A DNA stretch of 64,000 bases from Winogradskyella vincentii (GCF_020166345.1 NZ_JAIUJS010000006.1:1-64000); one strand, 5' to 3'. Numbered from the stretch's first letter, positions 44,411 to 53,529 are shown. Notes: generated from the letters alone by a model not told the origin. Program-made: numbers and translations.

Positions 44411-46876
44411 TTGAAACGCTTACAGTTAATAACATTTTTCACCCTCTTCATAGGTCTTTTGTCCTTCTCACAATCAGCCACTATTAGAGGTGTAATATTA
44501 GATGAGAATAATTACCCTATAAGCGAAGTAAATATTAAAGCAAGTACCGGAGAAGGAACTGCTACGAATGTTAACGGATTTTACGAATTAAAGATACCTT
44601 CTGGTCAAGAAGTATCGGTAGAATTTACACATATTAGTCACAAACGCGTTCTTCAGGTATTTAATTTAAAAAATGGACAGGAAGTTGAGTTTAATCCTGT
44701 TATGAAGCTAGAAGCTGAGCAAATAGCGACTGTTGTATTGACCAGCAGTACAAGGCAAAAAGTAAATGGTGTTACAACAATTGCCCCAAAGGTTATTAGA
44801 ACTATAAAAGGTGCTCAGCCTGGAGTAGAAAACATACTTAAGACTTTACCAGGTGTAAACATATCAAACGAATTGAGTACTCAGTATTCAGTGAGAGGTG
44901 GAAATTTTGATGAAAACTTAGTTTATGTTAATGAAATTGAAGTTTACCGACCATTTTTAATTAGGTCTGGTAACCAAGAAGGTTTAAGTTTTGTTAATAC
45001 AGATCTAGTGGCAAATGTAGATTTTTCTGCAGGAGGTTTTCAATCAAAGTACGGTGATAAACTCTCTTCAGTTTTAGACATAACGTATCGTAATCCCGTG
45101 GATTTTGGAATTAGGGCTGATCTCAGTTTGCTCGGCGGAAGTATAGCTGGCGAGACGGTTTCTAAAGATGGGAAATTTTCTGGAATTGCTGGTGTTAGGT
45201 ATAGAGACAATAGTTTAATCTTAAACAATCTTGAAACTGAAGGAAATGTTGAACCTGTTTTTGCAGACGCACAAACTTACCTTACATATCGTTTTTCAGA
45301 TAAGTTTCATCTTAATTTCTTAGGAAATATTTCATTAAACAAGTATAACTTTCAACCAGAAAATAGACAGACCAATTTTGGCACTTTAGAAGAACCTGTA
45401 GCCCTTTTGGTGTTTTATGATGGACAGGAAGAGGATGAATACCAGACATATTTTGGAGCATTTAAAGCCAATTATTTTGTAAATGATGATCTCACACTAA
45501 AACTTATTGGTTCTGCCTACCATACAGTTGAACAAGAATTCTTCGATATTTTTGCTCAATACAGATTAGGTGAAGTAAATACCAATATTGGAGATGATGA
45601 TTTAGGTGAAGTTGAATTTAGTGAAGGAATTGGTTCTCAGTTAACACATGCACGGAATGAATTAGATGCTTTTATTGTTAATGTTGAACATCGTGGAGAT
45701 TACAGCGTTGACGAAGAAAGTACTTTGGAGTGGTCAATTAAGTATACAGATGAAGATATTCGCGATCGACTTGTTGAATATGAGGTGATTGACTCAGCTG
45801 GATTCTCCATAAGACCACCTAATTTTAGTCAACCAAACTTACAGCCTTACGAATCATTTTCAGGACCATTAACCGCTTTTGAAAATATTAGAGCGCTCAA
45901 TAGAGTGAAAATTCAGAGAATTCAAGCCTTTGCTCAATACAGTAAACGCACAACTTGGGGCGAAAATGAAGTTTTCTACAATGCAGGTATAAGAGCACAT
46001 AATTGGACAGTAAGCGGTGAGGCGATAGAATCAAACACACAAACAGTTTTTAGCCCTCGAGCTCAATTTGCAATTAAACCAAACTGGGATAAAGACATGC
46101 TCTTCAGAATAGCAGGAGGACTATACTACCAACCACCATTTTATAGGGAGTTAAGAGATTCATCTGGTGTTGTACAACCCGATGTGAAAGCACAGAAATC
46201 ATTTCATATTGTTGTTGGTAACGAATATAGTTTTGAGATGTGGGACAGACCTTTCAAGCTAGTTACTGAAGCCTATTATAAAGGGATGACAGATGTAAAT
46301 CCTTATACCTTGGAGAATGTGAGAATACGTTATAGAGCCAAAAATAATGCAGAGGCCTATGCCTATGGATTAGATATGAGACTAAATGGGGAATTTGTAC
46401 CTGGTACAGAATCATGGTTTAGTTTTGGTTATTTAAAAACCGAAGAGAATATTGATAATCGAGGTTATATAGCAAGACCAACCGATCAAAGATTAAAATT
46501 TGGTGCTTTATTTCAAGATTATGTACCTAACATGCCAGATTTGAAAATGTATTTAAACTTAGTATATAATACAGGCGTTCCAGGTGGATCTCCGAGTTAT
46601 GCTGATCCTTATGATTTTCAAATTAGACTTAGAGACTACCGTCGTGCTGATTTAGGTATTTCATACGAAATCGTAAATCCTGAAAGAAGGTATAGAAGTA
46701 ATTGGAAAAAAGCATTTAAGGAATTCTCGATTGGTTTTGAAATTTACAATATGTTCAACAACCAAAATACAATTACCAACACATGGGTGAGAGACGTTTA
46801 CAGCAAACGTCAGTTTGCAATACCTAATTTCCTAACACCTCGTGTTTTTAACCTAAGGCTTTCAGCTAGATTTTAG
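44411..46876 (+). CDS. TonB-dependent receptor with carboxypeptidase-regulatory-like domain
   Basis: This outer-membrane transporter has 821 residues: a signal peptide (ends LLSFSQ), a CarboxypepD_reg-like beta domain at about 25-105 (ATIRGVILDENNYPISEVNI), a plug domain (GVENILKTLPGVNISNELST, YSVRGGNFDENLVYVNEIEV) and a 22-strand barrel ending in a terminal Phe (LRLSARF). The start is a TTG, and no ATG lies between the upstream stop and the signal peptide. The substrate is unknown. No SusD partner follows, so it is not a SusCD pair. Confidence 0.92.
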   Translation: MKRLQLITFFTLFIGLLSFSQSATIRGVILDENNYPISEVNIKASTGEGTATNVNGFYELKIPSGQEVSVEFTHISHKRVLQVFNLKNGQEVEFNPVMKLEAEQIATVVLTSSTRQKVNGVTTIAPKVIRTIKGAQPGVENILKTLPGVNISNELSTQYSVRGGNFDENLVYVNEIEVYRPFLIRSGNQEGLSFVNTDLVANVDFSAGGFQSKYGDKLSSVLDITYRNPVDFGIRADLSLLGGSIAGETVSKDGKFSGIAGVRYRDNSLILNNLETEGNVEPVFADAQTYLTYRFSDKFHLNFLGNISLNKYNFQPENRQTNFGTLEEPVALLVFYDGQEEDEYQTYFGAFKANYFVNDDLTLKLIGSAYHTVEQEFFDIFAQYRLGEVNTNIGDDDLGEVEFSEGIGSQLTHARNELDAFIVNVEHRGDYSVDEESTLEWSIKYTDEDIRDRLVEYEVIDSAGFSIRPPNFSQPNLQPYESFSGPLTAFENIRALNRVKIQRIQAFAQYSKRTTWGENEVFYNAGIRAHNWTVSGEAIESNTQTVFSPRAQFAIKPNWDKDMLFRIAGGLYYQPPFYRELRDSSGVVQPDVKAQKSFHIVVGNEYSFEMWDRPFKLVTEAYYKGMTDVNPYTLENVRIRYRAKNNAEAYAYGLDMRLNGEFVPGTESWFSFGYLKTEENIDNRGYIARPTDQRLKFGALFQDYVPNMPDLKMYLNLVYNTGVPGGSPSYADPYDFQIRLRDYRRADLGISYEIVNPERRYRSNWKKAFKEFSIGFEIYNMFNNQNTITNTWVRDVYSKRQFAIPNFLTPRVFNLRLSARF

Positions 46877-48018
46877 GAATTGACAAATTCATTCAATACA
46901 TCAATTACATAATCTAATTCCTCCTTTGTATTAAAAATGCTAAACGAGAATCTAACGGAAGGTTTCACTAAATCATCTGCATTTAAGATAGCTGTTAAAA
47001 CATGTGATTGTTGACTACTACCACTTTGGCATGCACTACCCTTAGAACAGGCTATTCCTTTTAAATCTAATTGAAACTGTAACATGGGTGCTTTCTCTGG
47101 TGCAATTGGCAAACATATGTTTACAAGTGTATATGTGCTATTTTGTAAATCGTCACATCCTCCATTAAAACCTATACTTGGTATTATGTGCTGAAGTCTT
47201 TCTATAAAATATGATTTTAAACCTAGGACATATTTATGTTCCTTTTCTAAGTTTTTGTACGCTTGCCTTAAAGCTTCATCCATGCCAACAATATTATGGA
47301 TAGACTCTGTACCAGCTCTATAACCTCTCTCCTGCTCTCCACCAAAAATCAATGGTTTTAGGCCAGATTCTTTTCTAATAAAACAGAATCCAACACCTTT
47401 TGGGCCATGAAATTTATGTGCGCTTGCAGCAAGAAAACCTACAGGGATTTTATCTAGATCTAATTTAAAATGTCCAATCGATTGAACAGTATCTGAATGA
47501 AATAGTGCACCATAGGATTCACATAAATTTGCCACCTTTTCGATATCCAATATATTTCCAATTTCGTTATTAATATGCATAAGACTTACTAATGCCTTCT
47601 CACTTCTTTTTAATAACTCCTCTAAATGGACGTAATTGATAAAACCATTAATATCAACTTCAACAAAATAAATACTTACACCATACTCGTTATGAAGCTG
47701 TTCTGCAGTATGTAAAACGGCATGATGCTCAATTCTAGAAATGATTATTTCCTTAACACCTAGATCCCTTACTGCACTTCGTAATGCTAAATTATCTGCT
47801 TCGGTACCACCAGAGGTAAATACAATTTCACCTGCAGATACATTAAAGTAGCTTGCAATGTTTTTTCTGCACTGCTCCAAAAGGGCTTTAGAAGAACGGC
47901 CAAAACTATGTGTAGATGAAGCATTACCGAAGTTTTCTTTTAAAACTTCAGTCATCCTATCAATTACTTGCGGTCGCAGTGCGGTTGTTGCTGCATTATC
48001 TAAATATACTGACTTCAT
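46873..48018 (-). CDS. Cysteine desulfurase (NifS/IscS family)
   Basis: This PLP enzyme of 381 residues takes sulfur from cysteine for iron-sulfur clusters, tRNA thiolation or other sulfur carriers. YLDNAATTALRP starts the protein, the PLP Lys lies in SAHKFHGPKG, and the persulfide Cys in the loop GSACQSGSSQQSHVL. It has no iscU or regulatory gene beside it, so its partner is unknown. Its stop codon overlaps that of the convergent TonB receptor within the four bases TTAG (46873-46876). Confidence 0.92.
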   Translation of the reverse strand: MKSVYLDNAATTALRPQVIDRMTEVLKENFGNASSTHSFGRSSKALLEQCRKNIASYFNVSAGEIVFTSGGTEADNLALRSAVRDLGVKEIIISRIEHHAVLHTAEQLHNEYGVSIYFVEVDINGFINYVHLEELLKRSEKALVSLMHINNEIGNILDIEKVANLCESYGALFHSDTVQSIGHFKLDLDKIPVGFLAASAHKFHGPKGVGFCFIRKESGLKPLIFGGEQERGYRAGTESIHNIVGMDEALRQAYKNLEKEHKYVLGLKSYFIERLQHIIPSIGFNGGCDDLQNSTYTLVNICLPIAPEKAPMLQFQLDLKGIACSKGSACQSGSSQQSHVLTAILNADDLVKPSVRFSFSIFNTKEELDYVIDVLNEFVNS

Positions 48019-48081
48019 GGTGCAAAAATATTGTAAATAAAATTATTTAAATACTTCAGCGTTATAATTTCACAAATCCGT

Positions 48082-48089
48082 TATTTTTG
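48082..48089 (+). promoter_or_regulatory. Probable -7 box of the Asp-rich lipoprotein gene
   Basis: TATTTTTG matches TAnnTTTG exactly and lies 16 bases before the ATG at 48105. No TTG is seen at the right spacing, so the -33 box is weak. Confidence 0.4.
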
Positions 48090-48104
48090 TTGAAAATTGA
48101 TTCT

Positions 48105-49028
48105 ATGACACGTCGTTTTTTTGCTTTTATTTTATTAGTCTTCTTATCCTCATGCGATGATGGTGACATTATTAATGTACAATTAGAATTTGACGAGGAA
48201 TTAGATCGATGTGATAACTTTGAAAATTTTTATTTACTATTCGATACACGTGAAGATCCTAACGAAGCTTTGATATTATCACTGCCAAAACCAGCTTATG
48301 ATTATTTGTTCACTGATGAGACTCCTGAAAATGAACCTCATACAGTAGAAATAGGTTCTGCTACAGGTATCAGATTTAACTATAGAACATATAGCAATGT
48401 AATTGGAGATAATGTTTTATGTGATGAATTGAGTGATCCTAGTTTAGTAGTTATAGATTACTACGAAACAGATGGTGGTAATGTTAATGTAACAGTTACA
48501 ATTGTAGATGATGATAATGATGGTATACCAACAGAGGATGAAGATTTAGATGGTGATGGCGATCCTACAAATGATGATTTTGATGGTGATGGAATTCCAA
48601 ATTATTTAGATGAAGATGACGATAATGACAATGTAAAAACCATTAACGAAGACGATAATGATGATGGTGATAATAATCCATTTACAAATCCAAGGAATAC
48701 AGATGGTGAAGACCAACCAGATTATTTAGATACTGATGATGATAACGACGGTGTTTTAACGCGTCTTGAAGACCCAACTGAAGATCAGAATCCATTAAAT
48801 GATTTTGTGCCAAACGAAGAAGGCATCAATGTAGTCAGGTTTCGCTATAATCACCCAACAGCTATGGAAGCTTTCCCTGATTCAGGGTTTATCGATAACA
48901 CATACACCAGAACAACAACAAGCTTTTTTGTTTTGGAAGATATTGGTCTAGACATTATTGATGCTACAATAATTAATCTTGGTAGCTACGTAAGTCCTAT
49001 TGAAAATATAACTATTGAGAACGATTAA
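48105..49028 (+). CDS. Asp-rich calcium-binding-type lipoprotein
   Basis: From the ATG at 48105 the protein has 307 residues, with the lipobox FLSSC after a short signal peptide. The central 110 residues are packed with Asp/Asn/Gly repeats of the thrombospondin-type-3 or dockerin-like kind (DDDNDGIPTEDEDLDGDGD, DFDGDGIPNYLDEDDDND, DTDDDNDGVLTRLEDP), which usually hold several calcium ions. The C-terminal 70 residues form a beta-rich domain. The in-frame TTG codons at 48087 and 48090 would overlap the promoter. The function is unknown. Confidence 0.8.
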   Translation: MTRRFFAFILLVFLSSCDDGDIINVQLEFDEELDRCDNFENFYLLFDTREDPNEALILSLPKPAYDYLFTDETPENEPHTVEIGSATGIRFNYRTYSNVIGDNVLCDELSDPSLVVIDYYETDGGNVNVTVTIVDDDNDGIPTEDEDLDGDGDPTNDDFDGDGIPNYLDEDDDNDNVKTINEDDNDDGDNNPFTNPRNTDGEDQPDYLDTDDDNDGVLTRLEDPTEDQNPLNDFVPNEEGINVVRFRYNHPTAMEAFPDSGFIDNTYTRTTTSFFVLEDIGLDIIDATIINLGSYVSPIENITIEND

Positions 49029-49586
49029 TTAAGGATTTATATTCTGAAATATCCTTATCTCAGTTGCACCTAAACCATAGGTTTTATAATCTGCGTCATA
49101 AAACTGTACATTATTGTAGCGTCTGAAAAGTGTTTCTAATTCTTGTCGCAATACGCCTTCACCAACGCCATGAATAAAAACCAACTTAGGTATTCTGTTA
49201 GTGATTGCATGTTCTAATCGCCTTCTGGCTGTATCAATTTGCAAATTCAGCATATCAAAATTAGTCATGCCCTTTGTAGAGTCCGTTAAATGATGGATAT
49301 GCAGATCCACAACAATCTTTGGTGCATGTCTTTGTTTTGGTTTTGTCGTAGGCTGATGTCTTCTCTTTATTGATTCTTTCTCTTTTTTGACAGTATCAAA
49401 GTCTGTATTTATTACAGCTTGTCTTAACTTTTTATCGGTTGCCGTGACAATTAGTTCATGAGCTTCAAATTGTATTTCAAATCCATCCTCATCTTCAATA
49501 GTAACTACTGAACCTGAAACATTAGTCACAACACCTTTTATGTTATCGTCAATAGTTTCAACACTATCACCTATACTAATCTTCAT
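49029..49586 (-). CDS. Smr-domain protein
   Basis: From the ATG at 49586 the protein has 185 residues. Residues 1-60 form a small beta domain (ISIGDSVETIDDNIKGVVTNVSG) of the kind that often precedes Smr in Bacteroidota. Residues 100-185 are an Smr domain with VDLHIHHL and the catalytic-type motif FIHGVGEGVLRQEL. The family includes MutS2-type nucleases, but a stand-alone Smr protein may cut RNA or DNA. The first 11 bases overlap the end of the small membrane gene at 49576. A longer reading frame to 49664 exists but runs through that gene. Confidence 0.82.
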   Translation of the reverse strand: MKISIGDSVETIDDNIKGVVTNVSGSVVTIEDEDGFEIQFEAHELIVTATDKKLRQAVINTDFDTVKKEKESIKRRHQPTTKPKQRHAPKIVVDLHIHHLTDSTKGMTNFDMLNLQIDTARRRLEHAITNRIPKLVFIHGVGEGVLRQELETLFRRYNNVQFYDADYKTYGLGATEIRIFQNINP

Positions 49587-49788
49587 CTTCAGATTTAATA
49601 AAAGATTCGTCTTCCTGCTTATCAAATTTACTTGGTATATTTCTTGAAGTTCTATAAATACCAAACATTAATAAAACGATACCTCCAATTAACAAATACG
49701 TGTCTTGTTTTTCTTCGGCCTGAGCATAAAGCGCTATGGCTCCACCAATAATTATTGCCAATAAATTAACTATTCTAGAAATGTTCAT
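49576..49788 (-). CDS. Small two-helix membrane protein
   Basis: The protein has 70 residues with two predicted membrane helices (about 5-21 and 32-47) and a charged C-terminus (KFDKQEDESFIKSEDED). It overlaps the downstream Smr gene by 11 bases, so translation is probably coupled. No family was recognised. A perfect promoter lies just upstream. Confidence 0.7.
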   Translation of the reverse strand: MNISRIVNLLAIIIGGAIALYAQAEEKQDTYLLIGGIVLLMFGIYRTSRNIPSKFDKQEDESFIKSEDED

Positions 49789-49810
49789 CTTACTACAGAA
49801 TTAAGAGCTA

Positions 49811-49843
49811 CAAAAATAAGATAACGTACTTTTTATTAATCAA
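49811..49843 (-). promoter_or_regulatory. Flavobacterial sigma-A promoter of the small membrane/Smr operon
   Basis: On the minus strand, TTG (49841-49843), 22 bases and TATTTTTG (49811-49818) match the consensus exactly. It lies 23 bases from the start codon at 49788. Confidence 0.7.
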
Positions 49844-49877
49844 TTACCTAAAAGTATTTTTCAATTCTTAAATTAGC

Positions 49878-50174
49878 ATGATGCTTTTTGTAATAAAAGG
49901 AATAGATGAATACATGCTTCCTTGCATGTGGAAAAAAACGTTTAATGTAGACTGTATGGGTTGTGGCATGCAACGGTCAATTGCCCTTATTCTTGAAGGC
50001 GAATTTGTTGCTGCACTATACATGTATCCAGCGATTTACACGTTGATTGCCATGTTTACCTTTTTGCTGATCCATTTAAAATTTCATTTTAAGAACGGCC
50101 ATAAAATATTACTCGGTCTTTTTATTTTAAATATTAGTATTATTGTAATAAGTTTTCTAATCAAAACATTTTAA
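49878..50174 (+). CDS. DUF2752 membrane protein
   Basis: The protein has 98 residues with two predicted membrane helices (about 52-68 and 78-95). The CMWKKTFNVDCMGCGMQRS motif corresponds to the C-P-x-x-x-x-x-G-x-x-C-P-G-C-G-x-x-R signature of DUF2752. The cysteines may bind a metal. The function is unknown. It lies 21 bases upstream of the CCC-motif gene, a common pairing in flavobacteria. Confidence 0.82.
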   Translation: MMLFVIKGIDEYMLPCMWKKTFNVDCMGCGMQRSIALILEGEFVAALYMYPAIYTLIAMFTFLLIHLKFHFKNGHKILLGLFILNISIIVISFLIKTF

Positions 50175-50195
50175 CCTTAAAAAAAATCAACTCTC

Positions 50196-50528
50196 ATGGA
50201 AAAACAAATGTTACCTAATGCAACACTAGCCCTTGTTATGGGTATTTTATCAATAGTAGGTTGTTGTTGTTACGGATTACCAGGAATTATTTTTGGAATA
50301 GTAGCGATTATAATAGCTGCAAAATCTGAAAAATTGTATAAAGAAAATCCAGAAAATTATCTTGGCTACGGAAACGTTAAAGCTGGAAAAATAATGGGTA
50401 TTATTGGTGTAGTTCTTGGTGTTTTATTTGCGGCTTACATGTTATGGTTTATCGGTCAAGTTGGTTGGGAAGCCTTACAAGATCCAGAAATGCTAATGGA
50501 AAGAATGGAAGAAATGCAAAATCAATAA
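50196..50528 (+). CDS. CCC-motif membrane protein (DUF4190-like)
   Basis: The protein has 110 residues with two membrane helices. The first contains the run SIVGCCCYGLPGIIFGIVA, the three cysteines that name the family. The second is IMGIIGVVLGVLFAAYMLW. A C-terminal Met/Glu-rich tail follows. The function is unknown. It forms a small membrane operon with the DUF2752 gene and is followed by a strong terminator. Confidence 0.83.
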   Translation: MEKQMLPNATLALVMGILSIVGCCCYGLPGIIFGIVAIIIAAKSEKLYKENPENYLGYGNVKAGKIMGIIGVVLGVLFAAYMLWFIGQVGWEALQDPEMLMERMEEMQNQ

Positions 50529-50542
50529 GAATTTCAAATAAA

Positions 50543-50574
50543 TAAAAAAAGCGACCATTTGGTCGCTTTTTTTT
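50543..50574. terminator. Bidirectional terminator between the CCC-motif gene and rocD
   Basis: The stem GCGACCA/TGGTCGC is flanked by A7 on the left and T8 on the right. Confidence 0.88.
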
Positions 50575-50595
50575 GGTTCATTCTTAAATGAATTC

Positions 50596-51873
50596 TTATT
50601 CAAATTCTTTTAATGATTTTATAATAATCGAAACGCATTCTAACAACTGATCTTCAGTCATTATTAGTGGTGGTGCAAAACGAATCATATTACCATGAGT
50701 AGGTTTGGCCAATAGACCATTATCTCTCAACTTTAAGCATATATTCCATGCTGTATCACTATCTTCATCATCATTAATTATAATCGCATTAAGCAATCCT
50801 TTACCACGAATTGAACTGACTATATTACTACCTTTAATGTATTTATTCATTTCGGCTCTAAAAAGATTTCCAAGGTAATCTGCATTTTCTGCTAAATTTT
50901 CTTCTTTTACAACTTCTAGAGCAGCTATAGCAACTGCAGCAGCAATAGGATTACCACCAAATGTACTGCCATGGTTACCAGGTTGTATAACATTCATAAT
51001 ATCATTATTCGCCATAACAGCAGATACAGGGTATAAACCACCACTAAGTGCTTTTCCTAAAACAAGAATATCTGGTTTAACATCAGGTGTCCCTGAGCAG
51101 TCTTTGTTTTTGCAAGTGCAATTTCCACAAGTAGCTAATAATCTACCTGTTCTAGCAATACCAGTTTGTACCTCATCAGCAATGAAGAGGACATTATACT
51201 TATCACACAAAGCCTTGGCTTCTTTTAAATAATTATCACTAGGCACATAAACACCAGCTTCACCTTGTATTGGTTCAACTAAAAAACCTGCAACATTTTC
51301 ATTAGAACTAAGTACTTGCTCTAATTCCTTTAAATTATCATACTCAACTTTAATGAAACCATCTGTATAAGGTCCAAAATGTTGACGTGCTACTGGATCG
51401 TTTGAAAATGATATAATAGTTGTAGTTCTGCCATGGAAATTATTTTTGCATACAATAATTTCAGCCTTGTTTAAATCAATACCCTTTACCTCATAAGCCC
51501 ATTTTCTACAGACCTTTATAGCTGTTTCTACAGCTTCTGCTCCTGAGTTCATTGGTAACATTTTATCAAATTTAAAGTACTCTGTAGCGTACTTTTCATA
51601 ACGCCCAAGCATATCGTTGTAAAACGCTCTTGAAGTTAATGTAAGGCGTTGCGCCTGTTCTGTCATTGCATTTACAATCTTTGGGTGACAGTGCCCTTGG
51701 TTTAATGAAGAATATGCAGATAAAAAGTCGTAATACTTTTTTCCTTCTACATCCCAAACAAAAACACCTTCTCCTTTACTAAGTACTACTGGTAACGGAT
51801 GATAATTCTGAGCTCCATACTTGTTTTCTAGTGCCATCGCCTCTTGCGATGAAATGTGGTCTAAAACAGCCAT
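50596..51873 (-). CDS. rocD: Ornithine aminotransferase with a cysteine cluster
   Basis: This PLP enzyme moves the delta-amino group of ornithine to 2-oxoglutarate and links arginine and proline metabolism. At 425 residues it has the class-III marks SGAEAVETAIK, FHGRTTTIISFS, LFIADEVQTGIARTG and the PLP Lys274 in ILGKALSGG-type VLGKALSGGLYPVSAV. Between residues 246 and 262 it carries Cys249, Cys252, Cys254 and Cys259 (CGNCTCKNKDC), which are absent from classical OATs such as that of B. subtilis. They could hold zinc or another metal close to the active-site Lys. It is a single gene. Confidence 0.93.
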   Translation of the reverse strand: MAVLDHISSQEAMALENKYGAQNYHPLPVVLSKGEGVFVWDVEGKKYYDFLSAYSSLNQGHCHPKIVNAMTEQAQRLTLTSRAFYNDMLGRYEKYATEYFKFDKMLPMNSGAEAVETAIKVCRKWAYEVKGIDLNKAEIIVCKNNFHGRTTTIISFSNDPVARQHFGPYTDGFIKVEYDNLKELEQVLSSNENVAGFLVEPIQGEAGVYVPSDNYLKEAKALCDKYNVLFIADEVQTGIARTGRLLATCGNCTCKNKDCSGTPDVKPDILVLGKALSGGLYPVSAVMANNDIMNVIQPGNHGSTFGGNPIAAAVAIAALEVVKEENLAENADYLGNLFRAEMNKYIKGSNIVSSIRGKGLLNAIIINDDEDSDTAWNICLKLRDNGLLAKPTHGNMIRFAPPLIMTEDQLLECVSIIIKSLKEFE

Positions 51874-52013
51874 TTTAAATCGTTTTTTAAATTAAAAAAT
51901 AACCATTCCTTATCTACCTTTATCCTTTCGAAGAAGTTCCGAAAATTCAGCGTGGGAAAGAAATCATCCCTAGGAGTGTGCAAATTAATAAATATTCCTG
52001 TTGAATTAAAATC

Positions 52014-52400
52014 CTATTCTGATATTTTGCTACTTAACGAAGATACCTGCAGTTCTAACCTTTTTATCTCTCTAATAATTGCTTTTTTGTCCATTTGCAT
52101 CCATGAGAATAGCTTTAACATACTTGATGCCATTAAACACAAAGTCCCAAAAACTCCCCATTTAATGAGTTCATTTGTTGCTTCAACATTAAAAAATTGA
52201 ATGGCACAATAAATAAATAGTCCAAAAAATACAACCTGAACAATACTCATCAAATAAACTATCCAGCTGTTTTTACCTGAAAAAATTCCAAATACCATTT
52301 GTAAAAAGTTCTGCTCATCTAATTCATCATAAAACTTAGCTTCTTCTTCTGTAAGAGTGTCTTTGATTAATTTATCAATGTCTTCCATATTAGTTTTCAT
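52014..52400 (-). CDS. DUF6768-type membrane protein, probable sigma-factor partner
   Basis: The protein has 128 residues: a cytosolic N-terminus (MEDIDKLIKDTLTEEEAKFYDEL), two membrane helices (about 47-68 and 80-98) and a C-terminal coiled coil (REIKRLELQVSSLSSKI). This fits the DUF6768 family of Bacteroidota. Its start overlaps the end of the ECF sigma gene by 11 bases, so it may be the anti-sigma partner. That role is inferred from position only. Confidence 0.75.
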   Translation of the reverse strand: MKTNMEDIDKLIKDTLTEEEAKFYDELDEQNFLQMVFGIFSGKNSWIVYLMSIVQVVFFGLFIYCAIQFFNVEATNELIKWGVFGTLCLMASSMLKLFSWMQMDKKAIIREIKRLELQVSSLSSKISE

Positions 52401-52941
52401 AATTTCTATGTTTTAAAGATTTTTTTAATTTTTCTCTTGCGTGAAACAATCTTGACTTGGTCGTTCCAGTTGAAATGTCAAGTATTTCGCTTATTTGTTT
52501 TAAGCTATATGATTCTATATAAAAAAGCCTAATTACCTTTTTCTGTCCTTCTGGCAACTCCTCTATTTCCTTGAGTAATACTTGTTTTAAATTATTGTTA
52601 TCAGGAGTTTCTATAGAATTGTTTTGTGTTACTATTTCATATTCCGCCTTATTTCTCTTTTTTCTTGTTTGTGCCCTTAACCAATCTGTAGATTTATTAC
52701 AAATTATTCTATATGCCCAATATTTAAAATGCTTTGGTTCTTTTAATTTGTCTATTTTATCTATGATAATTGTCCAACTATCTTGTGCAATGTCCTTTGC
52801 AACATCCTTGTCCCTAACCAACCAATACGCCTTTTTACAAAACAATTTATGCCAACGTTTAACTAAAGTTGCTAAAGCCATGCCATCACCTGCTTTAAAA
52901 GCCTTAACTAAAAATTCATCGGTATATTGATCTGCCTTCAA
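52390..52941 (-). CDS. ECF-type RNA polymerase sigma factor
   Basis: The protein has 183 residues: region 2 (LVKRWHKLFCKKAYWLVRDKD, DIAQDSWTIIIDKIDKLKEP, FKYWAYRIICNKSTDWLR) and region 4 (LPEGQKKVIRLFYIESYSLK, QISEILDISTGTTKSRLFHA). It lies directly after the SRPBCC gene, which ends at the base before its start codon, and overlaps the DUF6768 gene. These three genes form one unit, different from the sigma unit at 15571. Confidence 0.92.
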   Translation of the reverse strand: MKADQYTDEFLVKAFKAGDGMALATLVKRWHKLFCKKAYWLVRDKDVAKDIAQDSWTIIIDKIDKLKEPKHFKYWAYRIICNKSTDWLRAQTRKKRNKAEYEIVTQNNSIETPDNNNLKQVLLKEIEELPEGQKKVIRLFYIESYSLKQISEILDISTGTTKSRLFHAREKLKKSLKHRNYEN

Positions 52942-53448
52942 TTAAACAAGTTTAACATTAGTTGGTTTTCTATTATAAGCTCTTCTCAAGAATTTAACCC
53001 AATAATTATACTGAGGATTCTTTTGTTGTACACTAAAATGATTTTCTACATTATCAAATGCCTCTTCAATTAAAGCATTATGTAACCAGCGAATAATAAA
53101 TAACCAGAAGAATGTGGCTTTAAATGTTGTACGCATTTTTATTTCGTGAACTATTTCAGTTTTTATTTCAGAAAGACCAACCAAATGCAACTGATGATAG
53201 CCAATAAAACCCTCTGGTTTTATAAATTTAAAGCGAATACTTTCACCATCTTTCAATTTAATAATTTCATACTTAATGATTCCATGACCTCCCTTTGCTC
53301 CAATTTTAAAGCCTTCTTTAAATCTCATTGAAGGCCAATTCCTAGTAGGCCAGATCAAATCATTTTCTGTCGCTAATGTTCTAATCAAGACTGATAATCT
53401 CTCCTTTGGCTGATTTATAGTACGCTTATGAATATTATTAACTCTCAT
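52942..53448 (-). CDS. SRPBCC-fold protein
   Basis: The protein has 168 residues and a START/Bet v1-like layout: an N-terminal helix with ERLSVLIRTLATENDLIWP, strands FKIGAKGGHGIIKYEII and SIRFKFIKPEGFIGYHQL, and a long C-terminal helix (RWLHNALIEEAFDNVENHF). Such folds bind hydrophobic ligands. The gene ends at the base before the sigma factor start, so the two are cotranscribed. A ligand-sensing role in that unit is possible but unproven. Confidence 0.72.
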   Translation of the reverse strand: MRVNNIHKRTINQPKERLSVLIRTLATENDLIWPTRNWPSMRFKEGFKIGAKGGHGIIKYEIIKLKDGESIRFKFIKPEGFIGYHQLHLVGLSEIKTEIVHEIKMRTTFKATFFWLFIIRWLHNALIEEAFDNVENHFSVQQKNPQYNYWVKFLRRAYNRKPTNVKLV

Positions 53449-53521
53449 ACTCTAAAGACGAGGTAAAATAGAAAAGGTTCAATTTTGTTTTAAACTATTT
53501 AAAGATAGTCTAAAATGCCAC

Positions 53522-53529
53522 TATATTTG
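53522..53529 (+). promoter_or_regulatory. -7 box of rlmD
   Basis: TATATTTG matches TAnnTTTG exactly, 19 bases before the ATG. No TTG at the usual distance is seen, so this is a partial promoter call. Confidence 0.5.

Noticed and set aside
48525..48780. Simple-sequence repeat or CRISPR-like array in the Asp-rich gene
   Set aside because: The GAT-rich repeats are in frame and encode calcium-binding Asp loops. There are no equal spacers.
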